Shown: positions 7,793 to 15,513 of the stretch, piece after piece
Layout of the letters: every line of letters begins with the position of its first letter
How positions within the stretch are numbered: the stretch's first letter is position 1
Origin: Thermococcus sp. AM4
GTDB taxonomy: Archaea > Methanobacteriota_B > Thermococci > Thermococcales > Thermococcaceae
Length of the DNA: 64,000 bases
Direction of reading: 5' to 3'
NCBI RefSeq assembly: GCF_000151205.2
Contig: NC_016051.1
Span: forward strand, 1,426,001 to 1,490,000
Program-made: the position numbers and the translations under genes
Notes under the pieces: generated by a model
What the model was told of the DNA's origin: nothing
Seen by the model: only the letters and a program-made list of their open reading frames with translations
The model's database searches: none

Positions 7793-8645
7793 TAACCCCC
7801 TTGATGTCCACGTGGACGAAGACCCTATCCACTTCGGGGATTTCCTCTATCCTCTTTTTCACCTCTTCGCTGACGTCGTGGGCTTCTTTCAGGGACAGGT
7901 TCGGCGGAACCTCGACGTGTAGCTCAACGTGGAGTTTACTCCCAACGTAGTGGGCCCTCAAATCGTGGATTCCGAGGACGTTAGGGACGCTTAGAGCGCG
8001 CCTCTTGATTTCCTCGCAGATCTCGAAGGGAGGTGCCCGTCCGGTCAGGTAGCCGACGTTCTCGAGGATTATCTCAAGCGAAACCTTAACGAGGAAGACC
8101 GCGACGATGAGGCCGGCCAAAGCGTCACCGTACTGGAAGCCGAACTTCTGGAGGCCGAGGCCGATTAAGACGGCGACACTGCTCAAAACGTCGCTCCTGT
8201 GATGATAGGCGTCGGCGATAAGGATTTGACTGTTGAGCTTCCTGCCCACGTAGACGGAGTAGCGGAACATCAGTTCCTTCGCGAGGATTGAAACGATTGT
8301 AACCCCGAGCATCACCGAGTTCACTTCTATCGTCTCGCCGTGGAGGAGCCTCAGGAGGGAGTCCTTTCCGATTTCATAGGCAACGACGAGCAGGGCCTCA
8401 CCGATGAGGAAGGCCACCAGCGGCTCGAAGCGGGAGTGACCGAAGGGGTGGTCTTTATCAGGAGGTTTTGACGCCACCTTTATGCCGAAGTAGCCGGCGA
8501 CGCTCGTGACTACGTCGCTGAGGGAGTGAACGCCGTCCGAGATAAGAGCTATGCTCGAGTAGAGAAAACCGACGATGAGCTTTATGACCGCGAGGAGGAC
8601 GTTGCCGATTATGCTGACCCATATGGGCTTGTAAATCTCCTCCAT
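7785..8645 (-). CDS. cation diffusion facilitator (CDF) family metal exporter
   Basis: A 286-residue CDF transporter with about six membrane helices and a C-terminal cytoplasmic ferredoxin-like domain (ending DRVFVHVDI). Metal-site residues of the family are visible in DGVHSLSDVV and DAYHHRSDVL. Members export Zn2+, Mn2+, Fe2+ or Co2+ in exchange for protons as dimers. The ATG at 8645 is preceded by GGTGGTAGC; an in-frame extension further upstream runs through the promoter palindrome and is not credible. A 14-bp palindrome in the promoter is a candidate metalloregulator site. The gene converges on the ATPase gene. Confidence 0.9.
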   Translation of the reverse strand: MEEIYKPIWVSIIGNVLLAVIKLIVGFLYSSIALISDGVHSLSDVVTSVAGYFGIKVASKPPDKDHPFGHSRFEPLVAFLIGEALLVVAYEIGKDSLLRLLHGETIEVNSVMLGVTIVSILAKELMFRYSVYVGRKLNSQILIADAYHHRSDVLSSVAVLIGLGLQKFGFQYGDALAGLIVAVFLVKVSLEIILENVGYLTGRAPPFEICEEIKRRALSVPNVLGIHDLRAHYVGSKLHVELHVEVPPNLSLKEAHDVSEEVKKRIEEIPEVDRVFVHVDIKGVTK

Positions 8646-8659
8646 GCTACCACCAGTTT

Positions 8660-8673
8660 TGTGCATATGCACA
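8660..8673 (-). promoter_or_regulatory. palindrome in the CDF exporter promoter
   Basis: TGTGCATATGCACA is a perfect 14-bp palindrome, 15 bases upstream of the CDF start and directly downstream of a TATA-like TTTAAATATT on the minus strand. A protein bound here would block transcription start. The link to metal sensing is inferred from the gene it precedes. Confidence 0.45.
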
Positions 8674-8754
8674 GAATATTTAAACCTTATCTAGGCATCT
8701 CCACTCCCGAGATGTTATTAGATTTTCGGGCTTATTGGAAGCAGTTAAAAGGAC

Positions 8755-8809
8755 GGTCAGTCCGTCACTCCCTCGTCACGGCTCGGACAAGGCTGAACTC
8801 ATCATCCCG
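8755..8809 (-). ncRNA. candidate C/D box sRNA B, D' guide complementary to 16S rRNA
   Basis: On the minus strand: C box ATGATGA (8805-8799), 12-nt guide, D' box CCGA (8786-8783), 3-nt spacer, C' box GTGACGA (8779-8773), 12-nt guide, D box CTGA (8760-8757). Bases outside C and D (CGG and CCG) pair to close the k-turn, leaving the one unpaired base expected before the C box. A TATA-like CTTTTTAAG lies at about 8830-8840, placing transcription start near the RNA's 5' end. The D' guide GTTCAGCCTTGT is complementary to CAAGGCUGAA, a stretch I recall from the conserved archaeal 16S sequence just before AAACUUAAAGGAAUUG. The D+5 rule points to the first G of that GG. The D guide target is unknown. 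Confidence 0.65.
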
Positions 8810-8909
8810 AAAAAAGTTGGAACGGGCGCTTAAAAAGTTAATTAGAGAGCAATCAAAGGGAACAAAAACGTTATTTATTCCCGATGCAGAAAATACAAAC
8901 GGTGAAAGA

Positions 8910-9098
8910 ATGGGGAAGATAACAGTTGAGCTTAACGTTCCCGACGATGTCCTTAGGAGCATTGACCTCAACCGAATAAGACAGATTGTGGAGCGAGAGA
9001 TAGAGATTGAGTACGTGACGAGAAAGCTTCACGGAAAGTTTCAGGGCATGGACCTGAGAAAGCTCCTCAAAGAGGTAGAGGAAGAATGGACGGTTTAG
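8910..9098 (+). CDS. VapB-type antitoxin
   Basis: A 62-residue protein beginning MGKITVELNVPDDV, with a short beta-strand followed by two charged helices (about residues 18-60). This is the size and shape of archaeal antitoxins paired with PIN toxins: an N-terminal DNA-binding strand and a C-terminal toxin-binding helix. The ATG follows GGTGA, and a TATA-like TTATTTATT lies at 8871-8879. A longer in-frame reading to the left runs through an sRNA candidate and the antisense of the CDF gene and was discarded. It overlaps the toxin gene by 13 bases, the usual coupled arrangement. Confidence 0.75.
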   Translation: MGKITVELNVPDDVLRSIDLNRIRQIVEREIEIEYVTRKLHGKFQGMDLRKLLKEVEEEWTV

Positions 9099-9550
9099 GG
9101 GCATTCGTTGATACAAACGTGATTATAGAACATTTGGCAGGCAATATAGATCTCCTGGAGATACGAGAAAAGTTCATTTTATACACAAACAGCATCGTTT
9201 TCAGCGAGACCCTCATGGTTTACCTGAGGGCACTGACAGGGGAAAGGGCGTACACACTCAAGCATAATCCGGAACTCATCAAAGGCCACGAATCCGAACT
9301 CAGGGAATTTTTGACGTTCTTCGAGCTTTTCAGGGAGCTTGAAATAAACAGGAGCATCGAAACGCTTGCCGTGGAATACATGGTCAAATACGGGCTTCTC
9401 CCCAACGACGCGATAATCCTGGCCACCTGCAAGTTCTACGGGATTAAGTACCTAATCTCCCTCGACAGTGATTTTGAAGGAGCATGTGAAGGGGAAGGAA
9501 TTAGACTCCTGAGATCTTCCGAAGAAATTATAGATGTTCTTAAAGAATAG
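9086..9550 (+). CDS. PIN-domain toxin (VapC family ribonuclease)
   Basis: A 154-residue PIN domain protein. The acidic active-site residues can be placed in FVDTNVIIE (first Asp), SETLMVY (Glu), LLPNDAIILA (second Asp) and SLDSDF (third Asp). VapC toxins are Mg2+-dependent ribonucleases that cut tRNA or rRNA and are held inactive by VapB. The start overlaps the antitoxin gene by 13 bases, giving the standard antitoxin-first bicistron. The pair is flanked on both sides, on the opposite strand, by C/D box sRNA candidates. Confidence 0.85.
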   Translation: MDGLGAFVDTNVIIEHLAGNIDLLEIREKFILYTNSIVFSETLMVYLRALTGERAYTLKHNPELIKGHESELREFLTFFELFRELEINRSIETLAVEYMVKYGLLPNDAIILATCKFYGIKYLISLDSDFEGACEGEGIRLLRSSEEIIDVLKE

Positions 9551-9558
9551 AGAATGAG

Positions 9559-9615
9559 TGCTCAGCGATCACCTTTCCTTCCTCACCGTTCGGTTCGCCC
9601 ATCACTCATCATCGC
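9559..9615 (-). ncRNA. candidate C/D box sRNA C
   Basis: On the minus strand: C box ATGATGA (9612-9606), 12-nt guide GTGATGGGCGAA, D' box CCGA (9593-9590), 3-nt spacer, C' box GTGAGGA (9586-9580), 14-nt guide AGGAAAGGTGATCG, D box CTGA (9565-9562). The C' fifth-position G and D' second-position C would form a G-C pair in place of the usual U-U. GC on each side closes a short outer stem. It lies in the 95-base gap between two convergent genes. AT-rich promoter-like sequence (9624-9645) lies upstream. The second guide is also complementary to GAUCACCU, as found at the 16S 3' end, which could be chance because GGTGATC is a common ribosome-binding sequence here. Confidence 0.5.
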
Positions 9616-9645
9616 GGTTCGGAGTTGGATTAAAAGATTAAAAAG

Positions 9646-10245
9646 TTAAGCCCACTGCTCAGCGAGCAGGGTCATATCAACCTCAACAGAATCCGTCAGA
9701 CAGTCGTTCCCCGCCGAGGGAGAGAGCTCAAGGGTCATGTTAACGGTCAGAACCCCGTTCTGAGGCAGTTTTCCAGTGAAGATCTCTATCGGCGTGCCGT
9801 TGATCTCAGCGAGAGTTTTGCCAGCGGCGGAATCAACGCTCCACTCCGCGCTCCCGTTTGAGACGACGAAGCTCTTAATGACGAGATACTTACTCAGTTC
9901 CCCAACGTCCGGAGTGCTGTCGATTAAACTTTCTGCCTTTGAGATCTTTTCCTCCCTGTCCGTGACGTTGAACGTGAGGATGACCCTCGAGAGGGGATAA
10001 TCGCCGCGGTTTTTGATGGCGAACGTCACCGTTCTGTTCTCACCGGGAGCGAGATCTCCAAAGGAGAAGAGCTTGTAATCGTCGTAGAACCTCTTGCCGT
10101 CCTTGCTTATGGCTATGTCGAAATCGCCGGTGGAAACCTCGTTTCCGCTGGACTTCGCCACGTCGCTGAAGTATGAGGTCCCCAAGTGCACCCCCGCAAG
10201 GAACACCAGCAGGGTTGCAATTCCAACTATCAGGTAGCGTTTCAT
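9646..10245 (-). CDS. TasA/camelysin-like secreted fibre protein (SipW-type signal peptide)
   Basis: A 199-residue secreted protein. The N-terminal hydrophobic helix ends in GTSYFSDVA, and then STGDFDIAIS follows; this pair is the signature of the CalY/TasA/camelysin family, whose precursors are cut by a SipW-like signal peptidase. The rest is beta-rich with repeated NVT/NRT/NGS/NMT glycosylation sequons. Homologs in other archaea build donor-strand-exchanged bundling pili, so an extracellular filament is a reasonable inference. ATG 10245 follows GGGTGGT. A TATA element (ATTTATAAGC) lies around 10277-10287, giving it a promoter divergent from the rhamnose operon. No SipW gene or other obvious pilus subunit is in the window. 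Confidence 0.75.
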   Translation of the reverse strand: MKRYLIVGIATLLVFLAGVHLGTSYFSDVAKSSGNEVSTGDFDIAISKDGKRFYDDYKLFSFGDLAPGENRTVTFAIKNRGDYPLSRVILTFNVTDREEKISKAESLIDSTPDVGELSKYLVIKSFVVSNGSAEWSVDSAAGKTLAEINGTPIEIFTGKLPQNGVLTVNMTLELSPSAGNDCLTDSVEVDMTLLAEQWA

Positions 10246-10352
10246 TAAAACCACCCAAAGTAATACGGGGATAAATGCTTATAAATGTTACCATTAGCAG
10301 TTATACTAACAACTACAAGAAAAAATAGGCTATTAGGAAACCTTTTCGAGAG

Positions 10353-10361
10353 ATTTATATA
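10353..10361 (+). promoter_or_regulatory. TATA box of the dTDP-rhamnose operon
   Basis: ATTTATATA preceded by purine-rich BRE-like sequence lies about 35-43 bases upstream of the ATG at 10396. It is the best promoter candidate for the four rml genes that follow with 2-9 base gaps. Confidence 0.6.
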
Positions 10362-10395
10362 GGTTTCAATTTCAAAGGGGTCTAGGGTGGTTATA

Positions 10396-11454
10396 ATGAA
10401 AGCTCTAATCCTTTCCGGCGGTCATGGAACGAGGCTCAGGCCCCTTACATACTCCCAGCAGAAGCAGTTGATTCCAGTTGCAAACAAACCGGTCCTGTTC
10501 TACGCGATAGAGGATGTTATTGAGGCAGGGATTCATGAAATTGGCATAATAGTTGGCCCAAACGCCGAGCAGGTAAAAGAGACCGTCATGAGCAAGGAGT
10601 GGGACGCGGAGATAGAGTTCATATACCAGGGAGAACCAAAGGGTCTGGCGCACGCAATACTTGTTGCGAGGGATTTTCTGGGTGATGAGGACTTCGTCAT
10701 GTACCTAGGCGACAACATTCTCAAAGAGGGCATCATCAAACACAAGGAACACTTTGAAAAAAACAACTACGATGCAAGCATACTCCTCACAGAGGTCCCA
10801 GACCCGAGACAGTTCGGTGTCGCGGAGCTTAGCGAGGACGGGAAGACCATCAAGAGACTCGTTGAGAAGCCAAAGAATCCACCAAGTAACCTCGCCTTGG
10901 TCGGGATATACTTCTTCAAGCCTGTAATCCATGAGGCAGTCCGGAACATAAAACCATCATGGAGGAACGAGCTGGAGATTACCGACGCCATCCAGTGGCT
11001 CATCGACCACGGCTACAGGGTAGGATGGACCAAGGTTACAGGCTGGTGGAAGGACACCGGAAAACCTGAGGATTTACTCGACGCGAACAGACTAATCCTC
11101 GATGACCTCAAGCCAGACGTACGGGTTCAGACGAAGGCGAGGATACACGGGAGAGTTGCCATAGATGAAGGAAGCGAGATAGACGGGAACACTGTCATAA
11201 AGGGCCCAGTAATAATCGGAAGAAACGTCGTGATTAGGAACTCCTATATAGGACCCTATACGAGCATTGGCGACAACGTCGTCATCGAGAACACTGAAAT
11301 AGAGGACTCGATAATCCTTCCGGATTCGGAGATTAGAGACGCAGGGAGAATCGTTGAGAGCCTGATTGGGAGGGGGGTTAAAATACTGAAAGGCAATTCA
11401 TATCCTTCAGGTAAAAAGCTCGTCGTCGGTGATAACTCTAGGATAATCCTGTGA
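10396..11454 (+). CDS. rfbA: glucose-1-phosphate thymidylyltransferase
   Basis: A 352-residue nucleotidyltransferase that joins dTTP and glucose-1-phosphate to dTDP-glucose, the first step of dTDP-L-rhamnose synthesis. The N-terminal Rossmann-like domain begins LILSGGHGTRLRPLT and contains YLGDN (metal-binding Asp) and VEKPK. The C-terminal 100 residues form a left-handed beta-helix of hexapeptide repeats (IGPYTSIGDN, IENTEIEDS). This two-domain 'long' form is usual in archaea. ATG 10396 is preceded by GGGTGGT; the GTG nine bases earlier lies inside that site. It is first in the operon rfbA-rfbB-rfbC-rfbD. Confidence 0.93.
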   Translation: MKALILSGGHGTRLRPLTYSQQKQLIPVANKPVLFYAIEDVIEAGIHEIGIIVGPNAEQVKETVMSKEWDAEIEFIYQGEPKGLAHAILVARDFLGDEDFVMYLGDNILKEGIIKHKEHFEKNNYDASILLTEVPDPRQFGVAELSEDGKTIKRLVEKPKNPPSNLALVGIYFFKPVIHEAVRNIKPSWRNELEITDAIQWLIDHGYRVGWTKVTGWWKDTGKPEDLLDANRLILDDLKPDVRVQTKARIHGRVAIDEGSEIDGNTVIKGPVIIGRNVVIRNSYIGPYTSIGDNVVIENTEIEDSIILPDSEIRDAGRIVESLIGRGVKILKGNSYPSGKKLVVGDNSRIIL

Positions 11455-11463
11455 GGTGGAAGG

Positions 11464-12465
11464 ATGAAACTCCTTGTAACGGGAGGAATGGGCTTCATAG
11501 GGAGCAATTTTATCCGCTATGTCCTTGAGAAGCACCCCGACTGGGAGGTAATCAACCTCGACAAGCTTGGCTACGGATCAAATCCTGCCAATCTAAAGGA
11601 CATTGAAGAAGACCCGCGCTACACCTTCGTGAAGGGCGACATATCGGACTTCGAACTCATGAAGGAACTCGTAAAGCAGGTTGACGCGGTTGTAAACTTC
11701 GCGGCCGAGAGCCATGTAGACAGGAGTATCTCAAGTCCGGATCACTTCCTGAAGAGCAACGTTATCGGAGTTTACACAATCCTGGAGGCGATACGAAAGG
11801 AGAGCCCGGAGGTAAGGCTCGTCCACATAAGCACCGACGAGGTCTACGGGGACATCTTAAAAGGCTCGTTCAGGGAAGAAGACGCCCTGATGCCTTCATC
11901 TCCGTACTCCGCCACCAAAGCGGCCGCCGATTCCTTCGTCTTAGGATGGGCGAGAACTTACAAGCTCAACGCCTCAATAACGAGATGCACAAACAACTAC
12001 GGCCCATACCAGTTCCCGGAAAAGCTCATACCCAAGACGATAATAAGGGCTAGCATGGAGCTTAAGGTTCCGATTTACGGCACCGGCCAGAACGTCAGGG
12101 ACTGGATCTACGTTGAGGACCACGTGAGGGCCGTCGAGAGGGTTCTGCTGGAGGGCGAGCCGAGGGAGGTCTACAACGTCTCTGCCGGCGAGGAGAAGAC
12201 GAACCTTGAAGTCGTCAAGACGATTCTCAAACTCCTCGGAAAGGACGAGTCGCTGATAGAGTTCGTCGAGGACAGACCTGGACACGACCTAAGGTATTCG
12301 CTCGACTCCTGGAAGATAACGAGGGATTTGAAGTGGCGTCCGAGGTACAGCTTCGAGGAGGGCATAAAGCTGACCGTCGAGTGGTATCTGAAGAACGAGG
12401 ACTGGTGGAGACCGCTGGTGAACGAGAAGGTCCTCCACCCAACGCCGTGGAAGCTGGGGTGGTGA
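11464..12465 (+). CDS. rfbB: dTDP-glucose 4,6-dehydratase
   Basis: A 333-residue short-chain dehydrogenase/reductase enzyme that converts dTDP-glucose to dTDP-4-keto-6-deoxyglucose. The NAD-binding GGMGFIGSN is at residues 7-15, the catalytic Thr-Asp-Glu triplet is in HISTDEVYGD, and the YxxxK pair is in PYSATKAAAD. RCTNNYGPYQ is a further family block. It follows rfbA with a 9-base gap and has its own GAGGTGGAAGG ribosome site. Its stop is two bases before the GTG start of rfbC. Confidence 0.95.
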   Translation: MKLLVTGGMGFIGSNFIRYVLEKHPDWEVINLDKLGYGSNPANLKDIEEDPRYTFVKGDISDFELMKELVKQVDAVVNFAAESHVDRSISSPDHFLKSNVIGVYTILEAIRKESPEVRLVHISTDEVYGDILKGSFREEDALMPSSPYSATKAAADSFVLGWARTYKLNASITRCTNNYGPYQFPEKLIPKTIIRASMELKVPIYGTGQNVRDWIYVEDHVRAVERVLLEGEPREVYNVSAGEEKTNLEVVKTILKLLGKDESLIEFVEDRPGHDLRYSLDSWKITRDLKWRPRYSFEEGIKLTVEWYLKNEDWWRPLVNEKVLHPTPWKLGW

Positions 12466-12467
12466 AG

Positions 12468-13025
12468 GTGCCCTTCGAGTTCAAGAGACTTGAGATTCCA
12501 GACGTGATTCTTATCAAGCCGAAGGTCTTCGGTGACGAGAGGGGCTTCTTTATGGAGACCTACAAGAAGCCCGACTTCGAGAGCGCTGGGATAAAGGGGG
12601 AATTCGTCCAGGACAACCACTCTCGCTCACGCTACGGTGTGTTAAGGGGTCTGCACTTCCAGCGCGAGCCCTACGCCCAGGCGAAGATTGTTCGTGTTGT
12701 CAGGGGGGTTATCTACGACGTGGCCGTTGACCTGAGGAAGAACTCGCCGACGTTCGGAAAGTGGGTTGGAGTCATCCTCTCGGAGTTCAACAAGTGGCAG
12801 CTCTACATTCCAAGGGGCTTCGCCCATGGCTTTCTCGTGCTGAGCGATGTTGCAGATGTGATCTACAAGGTGGACAACGTATACGCCCCCGACTATGAGG
12901 GTGGTATTATCTGGAACGACCCCGAGCTGGACATAGATTGGCCGGTTGACGAGCCGATAGTTTCGGAGAAGGACAGGAAGTTGCCGACGCTGAGGGAGGC
13001 CATCGAGAGGGGCTGGGTGTTCTGA
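12468..13025 (+). CDS. rfbC: dTDP-4-dehydrorhamnose 3,5-epimerase
   Basis: A 185-residue cupin-fold epimerase, the third enzyme of dTDP-rhamnose synthesis. It shows KVFGDERGFFMETY near the N-terminus, the catalytic His in LRGLHFQ, and the conserved YIPRGFAHGFLVL. I chose the GTG at 12468, two bases after rfbB's stop, because the GGTGGTGAAG before it supplies the ribosome site and the protein then begins PFEFKRLEIP, in line with family length. Position in the operon between rfbB and rfbD supports the call. Confidence 0.93.
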   Translation: MPFEFKRLEIPDVILIKPKVFGDERGFFMETYKKPDFESAGIKGEFVQDNHSRSRYGVLRGLHFQREPYAQAKIVRVVRGVIYDVAVDLRKNSPTFGKWVGVILSEFNKWQLYIPRGFAHGFLVLSDVADVIYKVDNVYAPDYEGGIIWNDPELDIDWPVDEPIVSEKDRKLPTLREAIERGWVF

Positions 13026-13034
13026 GGTGATACG

Positions 13035-13898
13035 ATGAAAGTAGCAATCATTGGGGCAAACGGCCAGCTTGGAACCGATCTGGTGAAGGTCCTCCGGAAG
13101 GAGCCGGGATTTGAGGTCGTTCCGCTGACACACGGGGATTTGGACGTGACTGTTTCGGAGACCCTCGGAATCCTCAGAAAGGTGAAGCCGAACGTCATAA
13201 TCAACACGGCTGCCTACGTCCGCGTTGATGACGCCGAGATTTATCCGGAGAAAGCCTTTGCAGTCAACGCGATAGGCGCGCTCAACGTCGCGAAGATTGC
13301 GGAGAAAATTGGAGCAATCAACGTCTACATCAGCACGGATTACGTCTTTGACGGAGAGAAAGGGGTGCCCTACACCGAGGAAGACGTCCCAAACCCGATA
13401 AACGTCTACGGAACGAGCAAGCTCGCCGGCGAGATTTTCACGAGGAACTACTCACGCAGACACTACATCATCCGGGTCGCAAGCCTCTACGGGAAGGCCG
13501 GCGCGAGTGGAAAGGGGGGAAACTTTGTGAACTGGGTCATTGAGAAGGCAAAACGCGGTGAGAAACTCAGGATAGTGAACGATCAGGTTATGAGCCCCAC
13601 TCACACCCTCGATGTGGCCAGAACACTGAAGGAGTTCCTCAAGCTCCAGCCGGAGTTCGGAGTTTACCATATGGTCAACGAAGGCTACTGCTCATGGTAC
13701 GAGTTCACTAAAGCGATATTTGAAATCCTCGGCTGGAACGTTGAGATAGAGCCGATAAAGTCGAACGAGCTGAACAGGCTGGCGAAAAGACCAAGCTTCT
13801 CGGCGCTGGAGAACAGAAGGCTCCACGAACTCGGCCTGAAGATGCCGGACTGGAGGGAGGGGCTGAGGGAGTATTTAAAAGAGACAAATCTCCTCTAA
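13035..13898 (+). CDS. rfbD: dTDP-4-dehydrorhamnose reductase
   Basis: A 287-residue SDR enzyme that reduces the 4-keto group to give dTDP-L-rhamnose. GANGQLGTDL at residues 7-16 binds NAD(P)H; STDYVFDG and the YGTSKLAGE block (YxxxK) form the active site. Its ATG follows GAGGTGATACG nine bases after rfbC. This completes a four-gene rhamnose operon in the order A-B-C-D. Downstream, base composition drops sharply, marking the entry into the AT-rich glycosyltransferase core. Confidence 0.95.
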   Translation: MKVAIIGANGQLGTDLVKVLRKEPGFEVVPLTHGDLDVTVSETLGILRKVKPNVIINTAAYVRVDDAEIYPEKAFAVNAIGALNVAKIAEKIGAINVYISTDYVFDGEKGVPYTEEDVPNPINVYGTSKLAGEIFTRNYSRRHYIIRVASLYGKAGASGKGGNFVNWVIEKAKRGEKLRIVNDQVMSPTHTLDVARTLKEFLKLQPEFGVYHMVNEGYCSWYEFTKAIFEILGWNVEIEPIKSNELNRLAKRPSFSALENRRLHELGLKMPDWREGLREYLKETNLL

Positions 13899-13935
13899 GG
13901 CCATTAAGCTAAATAAGAAGACGCGGGGATTAAAT

Positions 13936-15477
13936 ATGGATGAAGTGAATCAGGCGCTCCACAGAATCGCAAGGGGGACCGGGATAATCTTTGTGGGCAC
14001 AGTTATCTCAATGGTACTTGGGTTTGCAAGCAGAACACTTTTAGCAAGATATTTTTCAACGTCCCAATATGGTGTGTTCAATCTTGCACTAACCATATTT
14101 AGCATAACCTTAACCCTAGTCACACTAGGATTTCCAACTGCATTGCCAAGGGAAATCGGGTTCTACAGGAAAAAAAACTCAAGCAAAATAAAAAACATAA
14201 TATCAACATCACTTGTCATTGTCATCACAAGTAGCTTGTTCGGTGCTTTATTTCTGGCCATAGCATCAGGGCACATTGCTGAAGTGTTTCAAGAGCCCCG
14301 CCTTAACTCGAGCCTGAAGATATTGGCACTCGCTCTGCCATTTTCCGCTTTGACTGGCGTACTGATTGCAATCTCCCAGGGGTTTGGCAGAGTAAGGGAG
14401 AAGGTGTACTTCCAGAACATATTCTATCCAACACTGTGGCTAACGTTGGTTCTGATTGTTATTATATTTAATCTACCGTTTATGGCATTGTTTTATTGTT
14501 ATTTACTAGCTCAGACTATAAGGACTATCCTACTTGAATATGAACTTCATAGGCTAAAACTTTTTAAGTTAAAGCCATTATTCGATAAATATATAGCAAA
14601 AAAATTGTTGGCATTCTCCATCCCACTTATGATATCTGGAATTCTGTGGACAGTAATGAACTGGACAGATACGATAATGGTCGGATACTACCTTGGATCA
14701 AATAGTGTAGGTATATACAATGCAGCAACCCCCATAGCGCGACTTATCCCACTATTTCTGGATTCTGCGGCTTTCCTTTATCCCCCTCTTATTAGCAGTC
14801 TATATGCTCAAGGAAAGATTAAAGATATAAAAAGGATATATCAAATCTTAACAAAATGGGTATTTACCTTGACTCTCCCAATGTTTATGTTTATATTTGT
14901 ATTCCCCGAAACAACAATAAGATTCTTTTTCGGGACTAAATATCTTCAGGCCGCTGTTGTCCTTAGGATATTAGCCTTTGGATTTATGATCCATGTGCTT
15001 TTTGGATTAAATGGTTCAACTTTATTAGTTATTGGAGATACTAAGTATATCATGGGCAATAATCTCGTGTTGTTCTTTTTGAATATATTATTGAACTACA
15101 TATTAATTCCTGTCCACGGAATAGAAGGAGCAGCAATGGCCACTGCAGTTTCATACTCCTTTGGGAATATATTGGGTTCACTTCGACTGTACCTAAAAAC
15201 AAGAATACACCCATTTAGCTTAAATTACATAAAATCTCTTATCATTAGTATTTTGATCATAAAAATTACGGATATAGCTTTATCCCCTGTACCTAACATG
15301 TTACAGGCAATAGTTATCTCCATTGTAGTTGTAAGTGCATACTTTAGTTTAATTATTATCATCGGGGGTATTGATAACGAAGATATCGAAATTTTAGTAG
15401 CACTAGAACAAAAACTAGGAATAAATCTAGAGACAGTGAGAAAGATATTAAAACAATTTGTATCATCAGAAAAGTAA
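13936..15477 (+). CDS. polysaccharide flippase (Wzx/MATE-like, PST family)
   Basis: A 513-residue membrane protein with about 14 hydrophobic helices. The N-terminal block (GTGIIFVGTVISMVLGF, then SRTLLARYFSTSQYGVF) and FPTALPREIGFYR match the lipid-linked oligosaccharide flippases of the polysaccharide transporter family. It would move polyprenol-linked glycans across the membrane for surface attachment. Codon use is AT-rich, unlike the rml genes just before it and like the glycosyltransferases after it, which suggests that this part of the locus was exchanged between strains. No polymerase or oligosaccharyltransferase is found nearby. Confidence 0.85.
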   Translation: MDEVNQALHRIARGTGIIFVGTVISMVLGFASRTLLARYFSTSQYGVFNLALTIFSITLTLVTLGFPTALPREIGFYRKKNSSKIKNIISTSLVIVITSSLFGALFLAIASGHIAEVFQEPRLNSSLKILALALPFSALTGVLIAISQGFGRVREKVYFQNIFYPTLWLTLVLIVIIFNLPFMALFYCYLLAQTIRTILLEYELHRLKLFKLKPLFDKYIAKKLLAFSIPLMISGILWTVMNWTDTIMVGYYLGSNSVGIYNAATPIARLIPLFLDSAAFLYPPLISSLYAQGKIKDIKRIYQILTKWVFTLTLPMFMFIFVFPETTIRFFFGTKYLQAAVVLRILAFGFMIHVLFGLNGSTLLVIGDTKYIMGNNLVLFFLNILLNYILIPVHGIEGAAMATAVSYSFGNILGSLRLYLKTRIHPFSLNYIKSLIISILIIKITDIALSPVPNMLQAIVISIVVVSAYFSLIIIIGGIDNEDIEILVALEQKLGINLETVRKILKQFVSSEK

Positions 15478-15513
15478 AAAATACTAGATGCAACAGCCGG
15501 GGGTGTGCTCCAT

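Noticed and set aside
8526-8909. N-terminal extension of the VapB frame to the left
   Set aside because: It would run through the CDF gene antisense and an sRNA candidate, while ATG 8910 has a good ribosome site and TATA box.
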